From assembly GCA_012735575.1 (NCBI GenBank), contig JAAYGY010000053.1, forward strand, positions 1 through 60,079: DNA of 60,079 bases, in the 5' to 3' direction. Below, in pieces: positions 16,446 through 29,988 of this stretch. This DNA comes from Clostridiales bacterium. GTDB taxonomy: Bacteria > Bacillota > Clostridia > Caldicoprobacterales > UBA3941. The translations under genes were made by a program, and so were the position numbers. Each line of letters opens with the position of its first letter. Within the stretch, counting starts at the first letter, position 1. Below the pieces are notes generated by a model. The model saw only the letters and a list, made by a program, of their open reading frames with translations, was not told the origin of the DNA and searched no databases.

Positions 16446-18905
16446 TTAATTGCCGGGCTTAAACCTTTTTAGCCTTAGGGCATTGCTTACTACAGATACG
16501 GAACTAAAGGCCATAGCTGCAGCTGCTATCATGGGATTTAGCAAAGGTCCTCCTAATATATGAAGTAGCCCTGCTGCTATGGGAATGCCTGCTGTATTGT
16601 ATGCGAAGGCCCAAAATAGGTTTTGTTTGATGTTGGTTATGGTCCTTTTGCTCAGTTCAATTGCCGTTGATACATCTATCAAATCACTTCGCATTAGTAC
16701 AATATCTGCCGATTCCATAGCCACATCGGTACCTGAACCTATGGCTATTCCTATATCAGCCTGGGCCAACGCGGGAGCATCATTGATTCCGTCTCCCACC
16801 ATGGCAACTTTTTTGCCCTGTTCCTGAAGCTTTTTTACCTCATTGGCTTTGTCCTGAGGAAGTACATCAGCCAGCACCTTGTCTATGCCTACCTGCTTTG
16901 CTATTGCCTGAGCAGTACGCTGGTTATCCCCGGTTATCATCACAACTTCAAGACCTAATTTGTGGAGTGCTTTGATAGCATCATAGCTGCTGTCCTTTAG
17001 TATATCAGCCACAGCGATTATGCCAGCAAGTTTACCATCTATTGCTATATACATAGGGGTTTTACCTTCCTGGGCTAAATTTTCCCAGTCATTTAAGGCT
17101 TTACCTAACTCTACATTTCTTTGGTCCATCAAGCGCTTATTGCCCAGCACCATGCTTTTACCTAAAATTTTAGCCTCAATACCATATCCAGGTATTGCCT
17201 CAAAGGCATCCAGATTTTCCAGCTCCATTCCCTGCTCCTGTGCTTTTTCAATTATTGCTTCTCCCAGAGGATGTTCTGATCCCTTCTCAGCAGATGCTGC
17301 CAATCGTAAGAGTTCATCTTTGTCAATATTTCCATATACCAGTACATCTGTAACTTTAGGCTGTCCTAAAGTAATGGTACCAGTTTTATCAAGTACTATG
17401 GTATCAACCTTGTGGGCAATCTCCAATGCCTCTCCGCTCTTTATCAGAACACCGTTTTCGGCACCTTTGCCTGTTCCCACCATTATAGCCGTTGGAGTGG
17501 CCAATCCCAAAGCACAGGGACAGGCAATAACCAGTACTGATATAAATATGGTAAGGGAAAATACAGCCGACTCCCCACTTAGCCACCATGCAAGCCCAGC
17601 TACAATTGCAATACCCAGTACTATAGGTACAAAGTATCCAGATATAATATCCGCCATTTTTGCAATAGGTGCTTTACTACCCTGCGCCTCTTCAACCAGC
17701 CTGATTATCTGAGCCAGGGTTGTGTCATTACCTACACGGGTGGCTTTAAATTGAATTGATCCGGTCTTATTAATGCTGCCTCCTACTACACTGTCCCCAA
17801 CCTTTTTCTCCACTGGAATGCTCTCACCGGTTAGCATGGATTCATCTACAGAGGTCAGTCCATCAACTACCTGGCCATCTACCGGTATGCTCTGTCCCGG
17901 CTTGACTACAATAATATCTCCTGCCTCTACCTCTTCTATTGGTATTGTTATCTCTTTACCGTCCTGAATCACTGTAGCCATCTTGGGTGCAAGATCCATC
18001 AGTTTTTTAATGGCTTCAGAGGTCCGGCCCTTGGCCACAGTCTCCAGGGTCTTGCCTAGCAATATAAGAGTAATAATAACTGCTACAGATTCAAAATATA
18101 AATGCCCTGCATACTGAGCATCTCCCATAGCAATACGCCAGATGGCATACAGACCATATATAAAGGCGGCTGAGGTGCCCAGAGCTACCAGGGAATCCAT
18201 GTTGGGACTTCTCTTAAACAAGGTTCTATATCCTACAGTATAAAATTTGTAGCCTGCTATCATGGTAGGGATAGTTAAGACTAGCTGTACCAAAGCAAAA
18301 TTAAGGGGATTTATCTCCGGATCCATAAATCTTGGTACCGGAAGCCCCACCATATGCCCCATGGCAATATAGAACAGGGGTACAGTAAATATAAGAGAAA
18401 CAATAAATTTAGTCCACATGGTGGATATTTCCCTTTCCCTTTGCTGTCTTCTTGCATCAGTCTGATCATCCCTCTGAATGTCCAGGGGTTTATAGCCAGC
18501 CTTTACTATAACTTCCCTTATCTGAGACAGTCTTACTTGATTAGGATCATAAACTACATTAGCTTTTTCTGTTGCCAGGTTTACCCTGGCCTCTTTTACC
18601 CCTTCAAGCCTACCCAGTGCTCTTTCCACAGCTCTGGAACAGGCTGCACAGGTCATGCCCCCAACAGGAATGGTCACTTGACGGTTGTTATCCTCTTCTC
18701 TTACCCTATAGCCTGCCTCTTCCACAGCTTTTTTTATTGTATTAAGATCCATTTTTTCATTATATTCAACGGTTAAAGCCTCGGTAGCAAAGTTTACACT
18801 GGCCTTATCCACTCCCTCCAGCCTGCTTACTTTTCTTTCCACAGCATTTGCGCAGGCTGTACAGGTCATTCCATCTATCTTTAAAACTTCCTTTTTTAGT
18901 CTCAT
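16446..18905 (-). CDS. copA: Cu(I)-exporting P1B-type ATPase CopA
   Basis: Copper efflux pump of 819 residues. It has two N-terminal HMA domains (GMTCTAC with C15/C18 and GMTCAAC about 75 residues later), eight membrane segments, the TM6 metal motif CPC in IACPCALG, the actuator TGES, the phosphorylation motif DKTGT, the HP motif in SEHPLG, and GDGINDAP. I use the ATG at 18905 with GGAG 11 nt upstream. A GTG at 18917 would start inside the SD and is less likely. It is first in the copA-copZ-csoR operon, with a CsoR-type operator at its promoter. Confidence 0.96.
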   Translation of the reverse strand: MRLKKEVLKIDGMTCTACANAVERKVSRLEGVDKASVNFATEALTVEYNEKMDLNTIKKAVEEAGYRVREEDNNRQVTIPVGGMTCAACSRAVERALGRLEGVKEARVNLATEKANVVYDPNQVRLSQIREVIVKAGYKPLDIQRDDQTDARRQQREREISTMWTKFIVSLIFTVPLFYIAMGHMVGLPVPRFMDPEINPLNFALVQLVLTIPTMIAGYKFYTVGYRTLFKRSPNMDSLVALGTSAAFIYGLYAIWRIAMGDAQYAGHLYFESVAVIITLILLGKTLETVAKGRTSEAIKKLMDLAPKMATVIQDGKEITIPIEEVEAGDIIVVKPGQSIPVDGQVVDGLTSVDESMLTGESIPVEKKVGDSVVGGSINKTGSIQFKATRVGNDTTLAQIIRLVEEAQGSKAPIAKMADIISGYFVPIVLGIAIVAGLAWWLSGESAVFSLTIFISVLVIACPCALGLATPTAIMVGTGKGAENGVLIKSGEALEIAHKVDTIVLDKTGTITLGQPKVTDVLVYGNIDKDELLRLAASAEKGSEHPLGEAIIEKAQEQGMELENLDAFEAIPGYGIEAKILGKSMVLGNKRLMDQRNVELGKALNDWENLAQEGKTPMYIAIDGKLAGIIAVADILKDSSYDAIKALHKLGLEVVMITGDNQRTAQAIAKQVGIDKVLADVLPQDKANEVKKLQEQGKKVAMVGDGINDAPALAQADIGIAIGSGTDVAMESADIVLMRSDLIDVSTAIELSKRTITNIKQNLFWAFAYNTAGIPIAAGLLHILGGPLLNPMIAAAAMAFSSVSVVSNALRLKRFKPGN

Positions 18906-18966
18906 TAAAAAATTCACTCCTTTAGTAGAAGATGATTAGCAAGGATATGTTATTTGTTTGAGTACC

Positions 18967-19010
18967 ATACCCCCCTAGGGTATTATATACCCAATTAATA
19001 CTTTTTTCAA
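18967..19010 (-). promoter_or_regulatory. copA promoter with CsoR-type operator
   Basis: On the minus strand TTGAAA (19005-19010), 17 nt and TATAAT (18982-18987) form the promoter. The palindrome ATACCCCCCTAGGGTAT (18967-18983) touches the -10 and covers the start site. G/C-tract palindromes of this form are the known CsoR binding sites at copper operons. Binding would block transcription until Cu(I) loads CsoR. Confidence 0.85.
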
Positions 19011-19082
19011 TCATATATTTTATATTTAATCCATTGTGCTAATTCAATTGTGTTAATTCAAACATTTATCATTTTACGGAGC

Positions 19083-19127
19083 ATAACGGCTATTGATAAG
19101 TGACAAAGGGAACCTTCAATAGACAAT
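19083..19127. repeat. Dispersed intergenic repeat copy 2 (upstream of nifJ/copA)
   Basis: ATAACGGCTATTGATAAGTG (19083-19102), then ACCTTCAATAG (19112-19122). CTATTGA (19090-19096) and TCAATAG (19116-19122) can form a hairpin. Both parts match the minus-strand element at 39.9 kb. Just upstream (19037-19060) the motif TGTG-TAATTCAA occurs twice in tandem. The remaining sequence to nifJ is AT-rich with a TATAAT at 19304-19309 but no convincing -35. Confidence 0.5.
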
Positions 19128-19334
19128 TAGAGTGTCCCAAAAACTTCATTAATATTCCTGCAACTAACTATAAAAAAAAGAAATATTTACAGCACATAAA
19201 AAATATGGGAAAAAGTTTGATAAAAAATAGACAAATTTCATCCTTTTCGTAATATACCCTTTACAAATCCAACTTTCCGTAATAGAATTGTAATGTGCTT
19301 GTGTATAATAACTTTATTATATAGTTATTAGTAG

Positions 19335-22889
<3,555 letters not shown>

Positions 22890-22896
22890 GTAGAGA

Positions 22897-22945
22897 TAAA
22901 AAAACCCCCTATCGGATAAATCCCTTATCCGATAGGGGTTTTTAT
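22897..22945. terminator. Bidirectional terminator between nifJ and the activase gene
   Basis: CCCCCTATCGGATAA (22905-22919) / TTATCCGATAGGGG (22925-22938) with a 5-nt loop, A-tract before and T-tract after. It serves both convergent genes. Confidence 0.9.
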
Positions 22946-22960
22946 TTGTTTTTATAATCT

Positions 22961-25900
22961 TTATGCAAAGCTTCCTGCCTTACCCAAGTCCTTCCTGCCT
23001 TGCCCTCTCCTTTGAGATCTGCTTTCAGCCGTGTTGTCCCCCGCCAGGTTATCTAAAGCAGTAGAAATCATTAACTTTATCCTGTTTAGCTGGTTTACCT
23101 CACTGGCACCTGGATCATAATCAATAGCAACAATATTAGTCCCAGGAAAGACCCGCTTCAGCTCCTTAATCATACCCTTGCCGGTAACATGATTAGGCAG
23201 GCAGGCAATGGGTTGCATACAGATAATATTTTTGACTCCGTTTTCAATAAGTTCTACCATTTCCCCCGTTAAAAACCATCCTTCGCCGGTTTGATGGCCT
23301 AAGGACAATACCTTGGAGGCCCCTTGGGCAATCTCCTCTATAGGCTTTGGAATCATAAATTTCTCAGTTTTTTCAACTGCCTTTCGGTAAACACTTCTAT
23401 AAAGTTCCATACCCTTTATGGTAGCCTTGCCTAGAATCTGAGCAGCCTTGCTGCCCGACATATACCTATACTTATAATCCGTATTGTATGCACAGTACAA
23501 AAGAAAATCCATCAATCCCGGCATGACTGCCTCTGCCCCTTCAGCTTCAACAATATCTACTACATTATTATTAGCTGTAGGATGGAATTTCACCAGGATT
23601 TCTCCCACCAGCCCAACTCTGGGTTTCTTCTCATTTGTTATTTCCAGTTCATCAAATTCCCTAACGATAGAGTTTATGTTGTCTTTAAAGGTTTTCCAGT
23701 CTGCCCTTTCCAGGGACTCTATACATCTACCTACCCATTTTCTGTACAGGGCATTTGCCGAACCAGGTATTTTCTCATAAGGTCTTACCCTATAGAGCAC
23801 ATTCATAAAGACATCCCCATAGGTAATGGCCATCATGGCTCTATTAAGTGCTGCACCGGTTATTTTAAAACCAGAATTTTTCTCAATACCACTGGCATTA
23901 AGGGATATAACAGGTACATGTTCAAACCCGGCATCTCTTAGAGCTTTACGTATAAAACCAATATAGTTTGTAGCTCTGCATCCTCCCCCTGTCTGGGTGA
24001 TAATTACCGAGGTATTATAAACATCGTATTTCCCTGACTGCAAGGCTTCTATTAACTGGCCTGTCACCAGTATAGCAGGATAACAGGCATCGTTGTTGAC
24101 ATATTTTAAGCCTGTCTCTACTGCCTCCTTGTCCTGGGAAGGAAGGACTACTATGTTATATCCCGAATAGTTTAGTGCCTTTTCTATTAATTCAAAATGC
24201 ATGGGGGACATCTCGGGAGCCAGTATGGTATGTCTGTCACGCATTTTTTTGGTAAACTCAATTCTTGTGTATTTATTGTCAATCCTTTCAAGCTCTACCT
24301 TGTTCTTTTCCCTTTCCTCTATAGTAGCCTTTAATGAACGGAGCCTGATCCTTGCAGCCCCAAGATTGTTCCCTTCATCTATTTTGATACATGTATATAC
24401 TTTGGCATAAGCCTTTAATATCTCCTCTACCTGGTCTGTTGTAACGGCATCCAATCCGCAACCAAAAGAGTTTAACTGCACCAGCTCCAGGTCTTTCTGT
24501 CTTGCAACAAAGCTTGCAGCTCTGTAAAGCCGTGAATGATATGCCCATTGATCCACTACCCTCAAGGGTCTGTCTACCTTGCCCAGATGAGCCACAGAAT
24601 CCTCTGTTAAAACTGCTAAACCTAAGGAATTAATCATCTCCGGTATACCGTGATTGATTTCCGGGTCTATATGGTAGGGCCGTCCCGACAGCACAATTCC
24701 CTTTATTCCCTTCTCTCTTATATCTTTCAGGGCCTTATCCCCTGCCCTTTGCATATCCTTCTTAAAGGCATCCTGCGCCTTGTAGGCCTTTTCTACGCTC
24801 TTTTCTATTTCTCTTTTATCAATACCCAAAACCCTTAATTCTTCCCACAGCCTTTTTGCCATTCTTTCTCTATGATCATAGGGCAAAAAGGGGTTCATAT
24901 ACAGAATTCCCTTTTCCCTTAATTGGTCTATATTATTTTTTATAACCTCGGGATAGGATTGAACAATAGGGCAGTTAAAATGGTTATCTGCGCTTTTGTC
25001 TTCCTTTTGCTCATGGGAGATACAGGGATAGAATATAAACTCTACACCCTTTTCTATTAGATTCATAACATGACCATGAGCAATCTTTGCTGGATAGCAT
25101 ACTGATTCCGAGGGGATGGTTTCAATCCCCTTTTCATAGATTTTGGAAGATGATCTGTCAGAAAGTACTACTCTAAAGCCCAGCTCCGTAAAGAGAGTAT
25201 GCCAGAAGGGATAGTTTTCATATATATTCAGTACCCTTGGAATGCCTATCACTCCACGTTTTGCCTTTTCTATAGGCAAGGGCTCATAATCAAAAACCCT
25301 GTTATATTTATACTGGAACAAGTTTGGTAAGGTTTTTTCTGCTTTTTCCTTTCCAGCCCCCTTTTCACAACGGTTTCCGGAAATAAATCTCTTGCCCTCT
25401 CCAAAGTAACTAATGGTCAATAAACAATTATTGGAACATTGACCGCACCTGGCCACCCTTGTCCTAATATCAAAGTTCTCCAGTTGGCTGGGTCCTAAAA
25501 GGCTTGTCTCATGGCCCTGTACATATCTTTCCTTAGCAATGAGTGCAGCACCAAAAGCTCCCATAAGCCCCGCAATATCTGGCCTGATTACCTCTCTGCC
25601 CGTTAATTTTTCAAAGCATCTAAGTACCGCATCATTATAAAAGGTACCGCCCTGGACTACGATTTTTTGTCCCAATTCCCTGGGGTTTTTAATCTTAATT
25701 ACCTTGTACAGTGCATTTCTAATAACGGAATAGGAAAGACCGGCAGAAATATCCCCCACCGTTGCCCCTTCCTTTTGTGCCTGCTTTACCTTTGAATTCA
25801 TAAAAACTGTACAACGGGACCCAAGATCAACCGGCTCCTGGGCAAAGAGTGCCTTTGAAGCAAATTCTTCTATGCTTAAACCCAAGGATTCAGAAAATGT

Positions 25901-27262
25901 GTCCAGAAATGAGCCGCAGCCTGCTGAACATGCCTCATTTAGATGTATACTTTCTATGACTCCATCCCTGATTTTTAGACATTTCATATCCTGCCCACCA
26001 ATATCCAGTATAAAATCTACCCCAGGACAGAAATAGTCGGCCGCCTTGTAATGAGCTATTGTTTCAATCTCGCCAATATCCACATTTAGGGCAGCCTTTA
26101 ATAGACCCTCACCATAGCCCGTAACTGCAGTATTTGCAATTTGGGCTCCGGGAGGTAAAATACTGTAAAGCTCTTTTAAAATCTTAATTGTAGACTTTAA
26201 TGGGCTCCCCTCATTACTTCCATAATAGGTATAGAGTAAATTTCCTTCCTCATCGATCAATGCTACCTTGCTGGTAGTAGAACCTGCATCGATGCCTAGA
26301 AAACATTTACCCTCAAAGTCTTTTATGTTCCTTCTTTTTATGGTGTTTTTATCATGCCTGCTCTTAAAGGCTTCATATTCCTGCTTGCTAATAAAGAGGG
26401 GATCCATTCTGGTAGATTCAGCAATAATCTCCAGGCCCAGATTTTTAAACCTGTCTATTAAATCTTTATATGTGAACAATTCCCCATCCACAGAAGAGAG
26501 GGCAGCGCCAAGGGCAACAAAGAGCTGAGAGTTGTCAGGAAAAACAACCTGATCATGGGTTAATTCTAAAACCTCGATAAACCTATTCCTTAATTCAGAC
26601 AAAAAGTACAATGGTCCGCCTAAAAATGCCACATTCCCTTTAATAGGGCGACCACAGGCCAGAACACTTATGGTTTGGACAACTACTGCATGAAATATGG
26701 ATATGGCAATATCCTCCTTGGCAACCCCTTCATTGATAAGGGGCTGCACATCGGTTTTTGCAAAGACACCACAACGTGCAGCAATGGGATAGACAGTCTT
26801 ATAATTTTTTGCCAGCTCATTTAATTCATCAAGCTCAACATTGAGCAGGGTGGCCATCTGATCAATAAATGACCCGGTACCACCCGCACAGGTACCATTC
26901 ATCCTTTGTTCTACTCCATCTGTAAAATAGGTGATTTTAGCGTCTTCTCCACCTAATTCAATAGCTACATCAGTATGAGGGTAATAGGTTCCAATTGCTT
27001 TGGTGGAGGCTACTACTTCCTGGGTAAAAGGTATTCCTAAAGCCTTTGCTATCCCCATGCCTCCAGAACCTGTGATAGAAACAGTAAAGGATGCGCTTTT
27101 TATGACGCTATAGGCACTTGTTAATAGCTCCTTAAGCCTGTCCTTAATCGCCGCGTAATGTCTCTCATATCTGCTATAGACTACGTCTTTATTGCCATTC
27201 AATACTACTATCTTTATAGTGGTTGAACCAATATCGATACCAACATGAAATATTTCTCTCAT
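22961..27262 (-). CDS. Giant 2-hydroxyacyl-CoA dehydratase activase-related protein (tandem ASKHA)
   Basis: A cytoplasmic protein of 1433 residues. Two BadF/HgdC-type ASKHA ATPase domains lie at about 1-270 ([16 protein letters not shown]) and 320-590 ([20 protein letters not shown]). Each keeps the two Cys positions that in HgdC hold the dimer-bridging [4Fe-4S] cluster: CAGGTGSF with RCGVFA, and CSAGCGSF with RCTVFM. A C-x2-C-x3-C motif follows near 605. The rest is a DUF2229/HgdB-like region to about 1400. Activases of this family energise electrons by ATP hydrolysis. Large fused forms are known in Clostridia but their substrates are unclear. No dehydratase subunits lie nearby. The start has no normally spaced SD (see the 27269-27296 entry). 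Confidence 0.88.
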   Translation of the reverse strand: MREIFHVGIDIGSTTIKIVVLNGNKDVVYSRYERHYAAIKDRLKELLTSAYSVIKSASFTVSITGSGGMGIAKALGIPFTQEVVASTKAIGTYYPHTDVAIELGGEDAKITYFTDGVEQRMNGTCAGGTGSFIDQMATLLNVELDELNELAKNYKTVYPIAARCGVFAKTDVQPLINEGVAKEDIAISIFHAVVVQTISVLACGRPIKGNVAFLGGPLYFLSELRNRFIEVLELTHDQVVFPDNSQLFVALGAALSSVDGELFTYKDLIDRFKNLGLEIIAESTRMDPLFISKQEYEAFKSRHDKNTIKRRNIKDFEGKCFLGIDAGSTTSKVALIDEEGNLLYTYYGSNEGSPLKSTIKILKELYSILPPGAQIANTAVTGYGEGLLKAALNVDIGEIETIAHYKAADYFCPGVDFILDIGGQDMKCLKIRDGVIESIHLNEACSAGCGSFLDTFSESLGLSIEEFASKALFAQEPVDLGSRCTVFMNSKVKQAQKEGATVGDISAGLSYSVIRNALYKVIKIKNPRELGQKIVVQGGTFYNDAVLRCFEKLTGREVIRPDIAGLMGAFGAALIAKERYVQGHETSLLGPSQLENFDIRTRVARCGQCSNNCLLTISYFGEGKRFISGNRCEKGAGKEKAEKTLPNLFQYKYNRVFDYEPLPIEKAKRGVIGIPRVLNIYENYPFWHTLFTELGFRVVLSDRSSSKIYEKGIETIPSESVCYPAKIAHGHVMNLIEKGVEFIFYPCISHEQKEDKSADNHFNCPIVQSYPEVIKNNIDQLREKGILYMNPFLPYDHRERMAKRLWEELRVLGIDKREIEKSVEKAYKAQDAFKKDMQRAGDKALKDIREKGIKGIVLSGRPYHIDPEINHGIPEMINSLGLAVLTEDSVAHLGKVDRPLRVVDQWAYHSRLYRAASFVARQKDLELVQLNSFGCGLDAVTTDQVEEILKAYAKVYTCIKIDEGNNLGAARIRLRSLKATIEEREKNKVELERIDNKYTRIEFTKKMRDRHTILAPEMSPMHFELIEKALNYSGYNIVVLPSQDKEAVETGLKYVNNDACYPAILVTGQLIEALQSGKYDVYNTSVIITQTGGGCRATNYIGFIRKALRDAGFEHVPVISLNASGIEKNSGFKITGAALNRAMMAITYGDVFMNVLYRVRPYEKIPGSANALYRKWVGRCIESLERADWKTFKDNINSIVREFDELEITNEKKPRVGLVGEILVKFHPTANNNVVDIVEAEGAEAVMPGLMDFLLYCAYNTDYKYRYMSGSKAAQILGKATIKGMELYRSVYRKAVEKTEKFMIPKPIEEIAQGASKVLSLGHQTGEGWFLTGEMVELIENGVKNIICMQPIACLPNHVTGKGMIKELKRVFPGTNIVAIDYDPGASEVNQLNRIKLMISTALDNLAGDNTAESRSQRRGQGRKDLGKAGSFA

Positions 27263-27268
27263 AAATAT

Positions 27269-27296
27269 TACAGCAACTGCTGTATTTCATCCCCCT
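27269..27296 (-). promoter_or_regulatory. SD separated from the activase start codon by a hairpin
   Basis: AGGGGG (27291-27296) is the only SD-like sequence before the ATG at 27262, but it is 28 nt away. In between lies the palindrome TACAGCAACTGCTGTA (27269-27284). If it folds, the effective spacing shrinks to about 12 nt. No alternative in-frame start exists between them. Initiation may therefore depend on this hairpin. Confidence 0.45.
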
Positions 27297-27378
27297 TTAC
27301 TTGATTTGTAATACTGACCTATTACCTGCCTGCTAAACTGATATATGTAAACAAAATTAAATTGTTGTACTGTTTATA

Positions 27379-27403
27379 TATACTATATATTCGATATAGT
27401 ATA
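27379..27403. promoter_or_regulatory. Perfect 9-bp inverted repeat upstream of the activase gene
   Basis: TATACTATA (27379-27387) and TATAGTATA (27395-27403) flank a 7-nt centre, about 117-141 nt upstream of the activase start and near AT-rich -10-like sequence. The form suits a dimeric repressor operator, but in such AT-rich DNA chance is possible. Confidence 0.35.
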
Positions 27404-27473
27404 ATATATATTATATTGATTTGGTTTTTAAAATGCAATTAAACTACATTTTACTCCATATCTGTCTCTTTTG

Positions 27474-27515
27474 ACAAAAAAATTCCCTTATGGCCAAAAG
27501 GCTCATAAGGGAATT
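27474..27515 (-). terminator. Terminator after the saccharopine-dehydrogenase-like gene
   Basis: AATTCCCTTATG (27481-27492) / CATAAGGGAATT (27504-27515), extended by GCC/GGC around an AAAA loop. On the minus strand it is followed by a T-tract. Confidence 0.85.
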
Positions 27516-27523
27516 AAAATTTA

Positions 27524-28726
27524 TTATTTCTTTTTGATTACTTCTCTGTCTACCAGTATAACTTCTTCAGCAGTAAACTCTTCTCCAGAATACTGGGTAT
27601 AATACTTAGCCAGCTCTTCAAAGAAGGATTTGGGATCTATACAAGCCTCCGGTGCCATAACACCCTTTTCCTTAATTAATCCCTTGCCTACCATGTATGT
27701 TCCAATTGCCTGTCCAGCGTTATTATAGGGTATAAGGTCAGTAGCACCTGCCAGCATAAATCTAACGGTATATCTTACATATTCGTCATTTTGCCATCCT
27801 TCTGCTATGGCTGCCTGCCCTACCCATACTCCCCGATCCTTCCATTTAGCAGGCGGTTCCCATAGGGGGGTATCGGGTTTTACTGGAGGATTTTCCGGAT
27901 CTTCATGACCTCGTGCTTCCTTTCGAAGCTCTTTGGTTATCTCCGGCATCAAGGAACCAAGACATGCACAGAAATCATTAATCTTGATGTACCTGGGCAG
28001 GGTTACTGGCTCGGCATGTCCCAAGTAATAGGATTCTGCTCTGCCTAAAGGTTCCGCGAAATCAACATACTCTCCTACTTCCAGTGCAGGCATGGTATCC
28101 CATTTACCATTTTTCCAGATTGGTATATCCCCTGTGCATACATGGACCATGTGTGCCCAGGCGGCTGGTGAAAGCAATTCTCTTCCTGTGGATGTAGCTG
28201 CCTGCTCCAGTAAGGTACCCTTTACCTTATCAAGGGGAGGCAGTCCTACCGCCCAGCATATTTTAAGTGTATCCACCGAATCTAACTTATCTGCTGCATA
28301 TCTGGCCTGAACATTACTGATTCCGGGAGTAGTTCCCATACATATAAGTGCTGTAATACCAGCTGCTTTTGCTCTTTCATCAAGCTCTAACAGATCCATT
28401 GCCGCATCGTGATCATCGCATACATCTACATAGTTAACCCCTGCTTCAATAATGGCTTCTAAAATAGGTACTCCGAACCTGGTAAAGGGACCAACGGCGT
28501 TTAGAACCACATCAAAGTTCTTTGCAGTTTCAATTAGCTTTTGTCTGTCGGTTACATCTAACTGCATAGTAGACACCTTTGGAGAATTTAGGGAAGCCGC
28601 AAACTGATCAACCGCCTCCTTGTTAAGATCTGCCAGCACTATGGACTCCACATCAGGATAGGTCAGCAGCAAGGAAGCACCTCCACCTCCCATACTACCT
28701 GCTCCACCTAATACCAACACCTTCAT
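27524..28726 (-). CDS. Saccharopine dehydrogenase family NAD(P)-binding protein
   Basis: A 400-residue protein with an N-terminal Rossmann fold (KVLVLGGAGSMGGGGASLLL at residues 2-21; acidic LADLNKEAV after the second strand), then AVGPFTRFGVPILEA and YVDVCDDHDA, typical of the saccharopine dehydrogenase-like superfamily. The C-terminal half holds the catalytic/dimer domain. The family covers saccharopine dehydrogenases, carboxyspermidine dehydrogenases and uncharacterised amino-acid reductases, and I cannot assign a substrate. AAGGGG lies 8 nt before the ATG. It is monocistronic between its terminator and a 195-bp AT-rich gap with no recognisable feature. Confidence 0.85.
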   Translation of the reverse strand: MKVLVLGGAGSMGGGGASLLLTYPDVESIVLADLNKEAVDQFAASLNSPKVSTMQLDVTDRQKLIETAKNFDVVLNAVGPFTRFGVPILEAIIEAGVNYVDVCDDHDAAMDLLELDERAKAAGITALICMGTTPGISNVQARYAADKLDSVDTLKICWAVGLPPLDKVKGTLLEQAATSTGRELLSPAAWAHMVHVCTGDIPIWKNGKWDTMPALEVGEYVDFAEPLGRAESYYLGHAEPVTLPRYIKINDFCACLGSLMPEITKELRKEARGHEDPENPPVKPDTPLWEPPAKWKDRGVWVGQAAIAEGWQNDEYVRYTVRFMLAGATDLIPYNNAGQAIGTYMVGKGLIKEKGVMAPEACIDPKSFFEELAKYYTQYSGEEFTAEEVILVDREVIKKK

Positions 28727-28921
28727 AACATCAACCCCTTATTTATTATTTTGTGTGCATTTATGCATCATAAAATAATAATGGTCATTCAGACATATTT
28801 CTGGGTCTTTCTACCTGGCTGATTGTATGGTGACTATACAATTAAGCATGGTAGACTTGATGTCATGTCTTAGGTGACTCATTATATCCTTAAATTAACT
28901 GGTTGTGAAAATTAAGCAGGC

Positions 28922-29674
28922 TTACCTGTCCCTTTCTATTAATATCTTAATAGCCTCTATGGCGGTAGTTATTGCTCTGGTATTATCCATATGATGGGGG
29001 TCATCCAAATTGGCTTTTGCCCGTTCCTGATTCCACAATACATTAAGGACGCAGCCTGCACGAGCCCTTAGATAAGAAGCAACACAAAACAGGGTGGCAC
29101 TCTCCATCTCCGATGCAAGAGCCCCTGCCTTAATCCAGGCATCCCACCTATTTAACAGCTGGTATCCAACAGGCATTCTTTCCGGGCTATGCTGGCCGTA
29201 AAAGGAATCCTTTGACTGCACAACCCCGGTATGGTATCTGTACCCCAGCCTTTCCGCCGCCTGAACCAGGGCTTGAGCAACCTGAAAATCAGCTATGGCA
29301 GGAAACTCTATGGGCATATATTCCCTGGTAGTCCCTTCACTGCGAACGGATCCGGTAGCTATGACCAGATCTCCTCCCATCACCTCTAGCTGCATTCCCC
29401 CACAGGTACCCACCCGTATAAAGGTTCTGACTCCTGTTTTGTATAATTCCTCAATGGCTATGGCTGCCGAAGGCCCTCCGATACCTGTAGAGGTGACAAT
29501 TACCTTTTCACCATTAAGCTGGCCAATCCAGCTGGTATATTCCCTTTTTGCAGTGAGAAACCTTGGGTTTTCCAGGTATTTGGCTATTTCCTCTACTCTT
29601 TCAGGATCGCCAGGCACTATGGCATATTTAGCGCCATGACTGTTATCCAGATTTATATGAAACTGTTTTTCCAA
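28922..29674 (-). CDS. udp: Uridine phosphorylase-like nucleoside phosphorylase
   Basis: Catalyses phosphorolysis of uridine (possibly other nucleosides) to base and ribose-1-phosphate. In 250 residues of the NP-I fold it has the phosphate-binding loop YAIVPGDPERV (about 17-27), VTSTGIGGPSAAIAIEEL near 60-77, IRVGTCGG near 89-96 and the ribose-binding ASEMESATLF near 190. The start codon is TTG at 29674, with AGGGGA 7 nt upstream and no better ATG. No other pyrimidine salvage gene is adjacent. Confidence 0.9.
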   Translation of the reverse strand: MEKQFHINLDNSHGAKYAIVPGDPERVEEIAKYLENPRFLTAKREYTSWIGQLNGEKVIVTSTGIGGPSAAIAIEELYKTGVRTFIRVGTCGGMQLEVMGGDLVIATGSVRSEGTTREYMPIEFPAIADFQVAQALVQAAERLGYRYHTGVVQSKDSFYGQHSPERMPVGYQLLNRWDAWIKAGALASEMESATLFCVASYLRARAGCVLNVLWNQERAKANLDDPHHMDNTRAITTAIEAIKILIERDR

Positions 29675-29988
29675 AGCGCAATCCCCTCTTTGTCATAAAA
29701 GTATCATATTTAAGTGTCATAAGATTCAATATTATTCTATATTTTTATCATACCAATTAAAAAGATAAATATCAATATACTAATATGTCTTATATCAGGA
29801 ATAGGCCTTGACATGAAGGCAAATCCCCCCTAGAATATAATTATATACAGAAGACATGGGTGTAATTTTGATATTATTTTCACAAGTCAAGAAGTTTTAC
29901 ATAACTATTTATGCCCTTTTGGTAGTTTAGGTAGTACAGTAGGTATTTTATTAATTGATTGTAGAATGGTAGAATGGAGGTTCTTTTT
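29675..29988. other. 314-bp divergent spacer, AT-rich, no gene
   Basis: Separates the uridine phosphorylase and acyl-CoA synthetase genes. It contains TTGACA near 29809 and TATAAT near 29837, but 22 nt apart, too far for a normal SigA promoter. No RNA gene, repeat or small ORF with an SD was found. Confidence 0.5.

Noticed and set aside
17020-17712. 230-codon open frame opposite copA
   Set aside because: It is the antisense of a conserved P-type ATPase region; Ser/Ala/Ile-rich composition reflects codon structure of copA. No SD or family pattern.
19130-19150. GAGTGTCCCAAAAA-like sequence resembling insertion-sequence ends
   Set aside because: No matching inverted end or transposase remnant could be found nearby, so no insertion sequence is called.
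29809-29842. TTGACA ... TATAAT pair before the acyl-CoA synthetase gene
   Set aside because: Spacing is 22 nt, outside the normal SigA range; not called a promoter.
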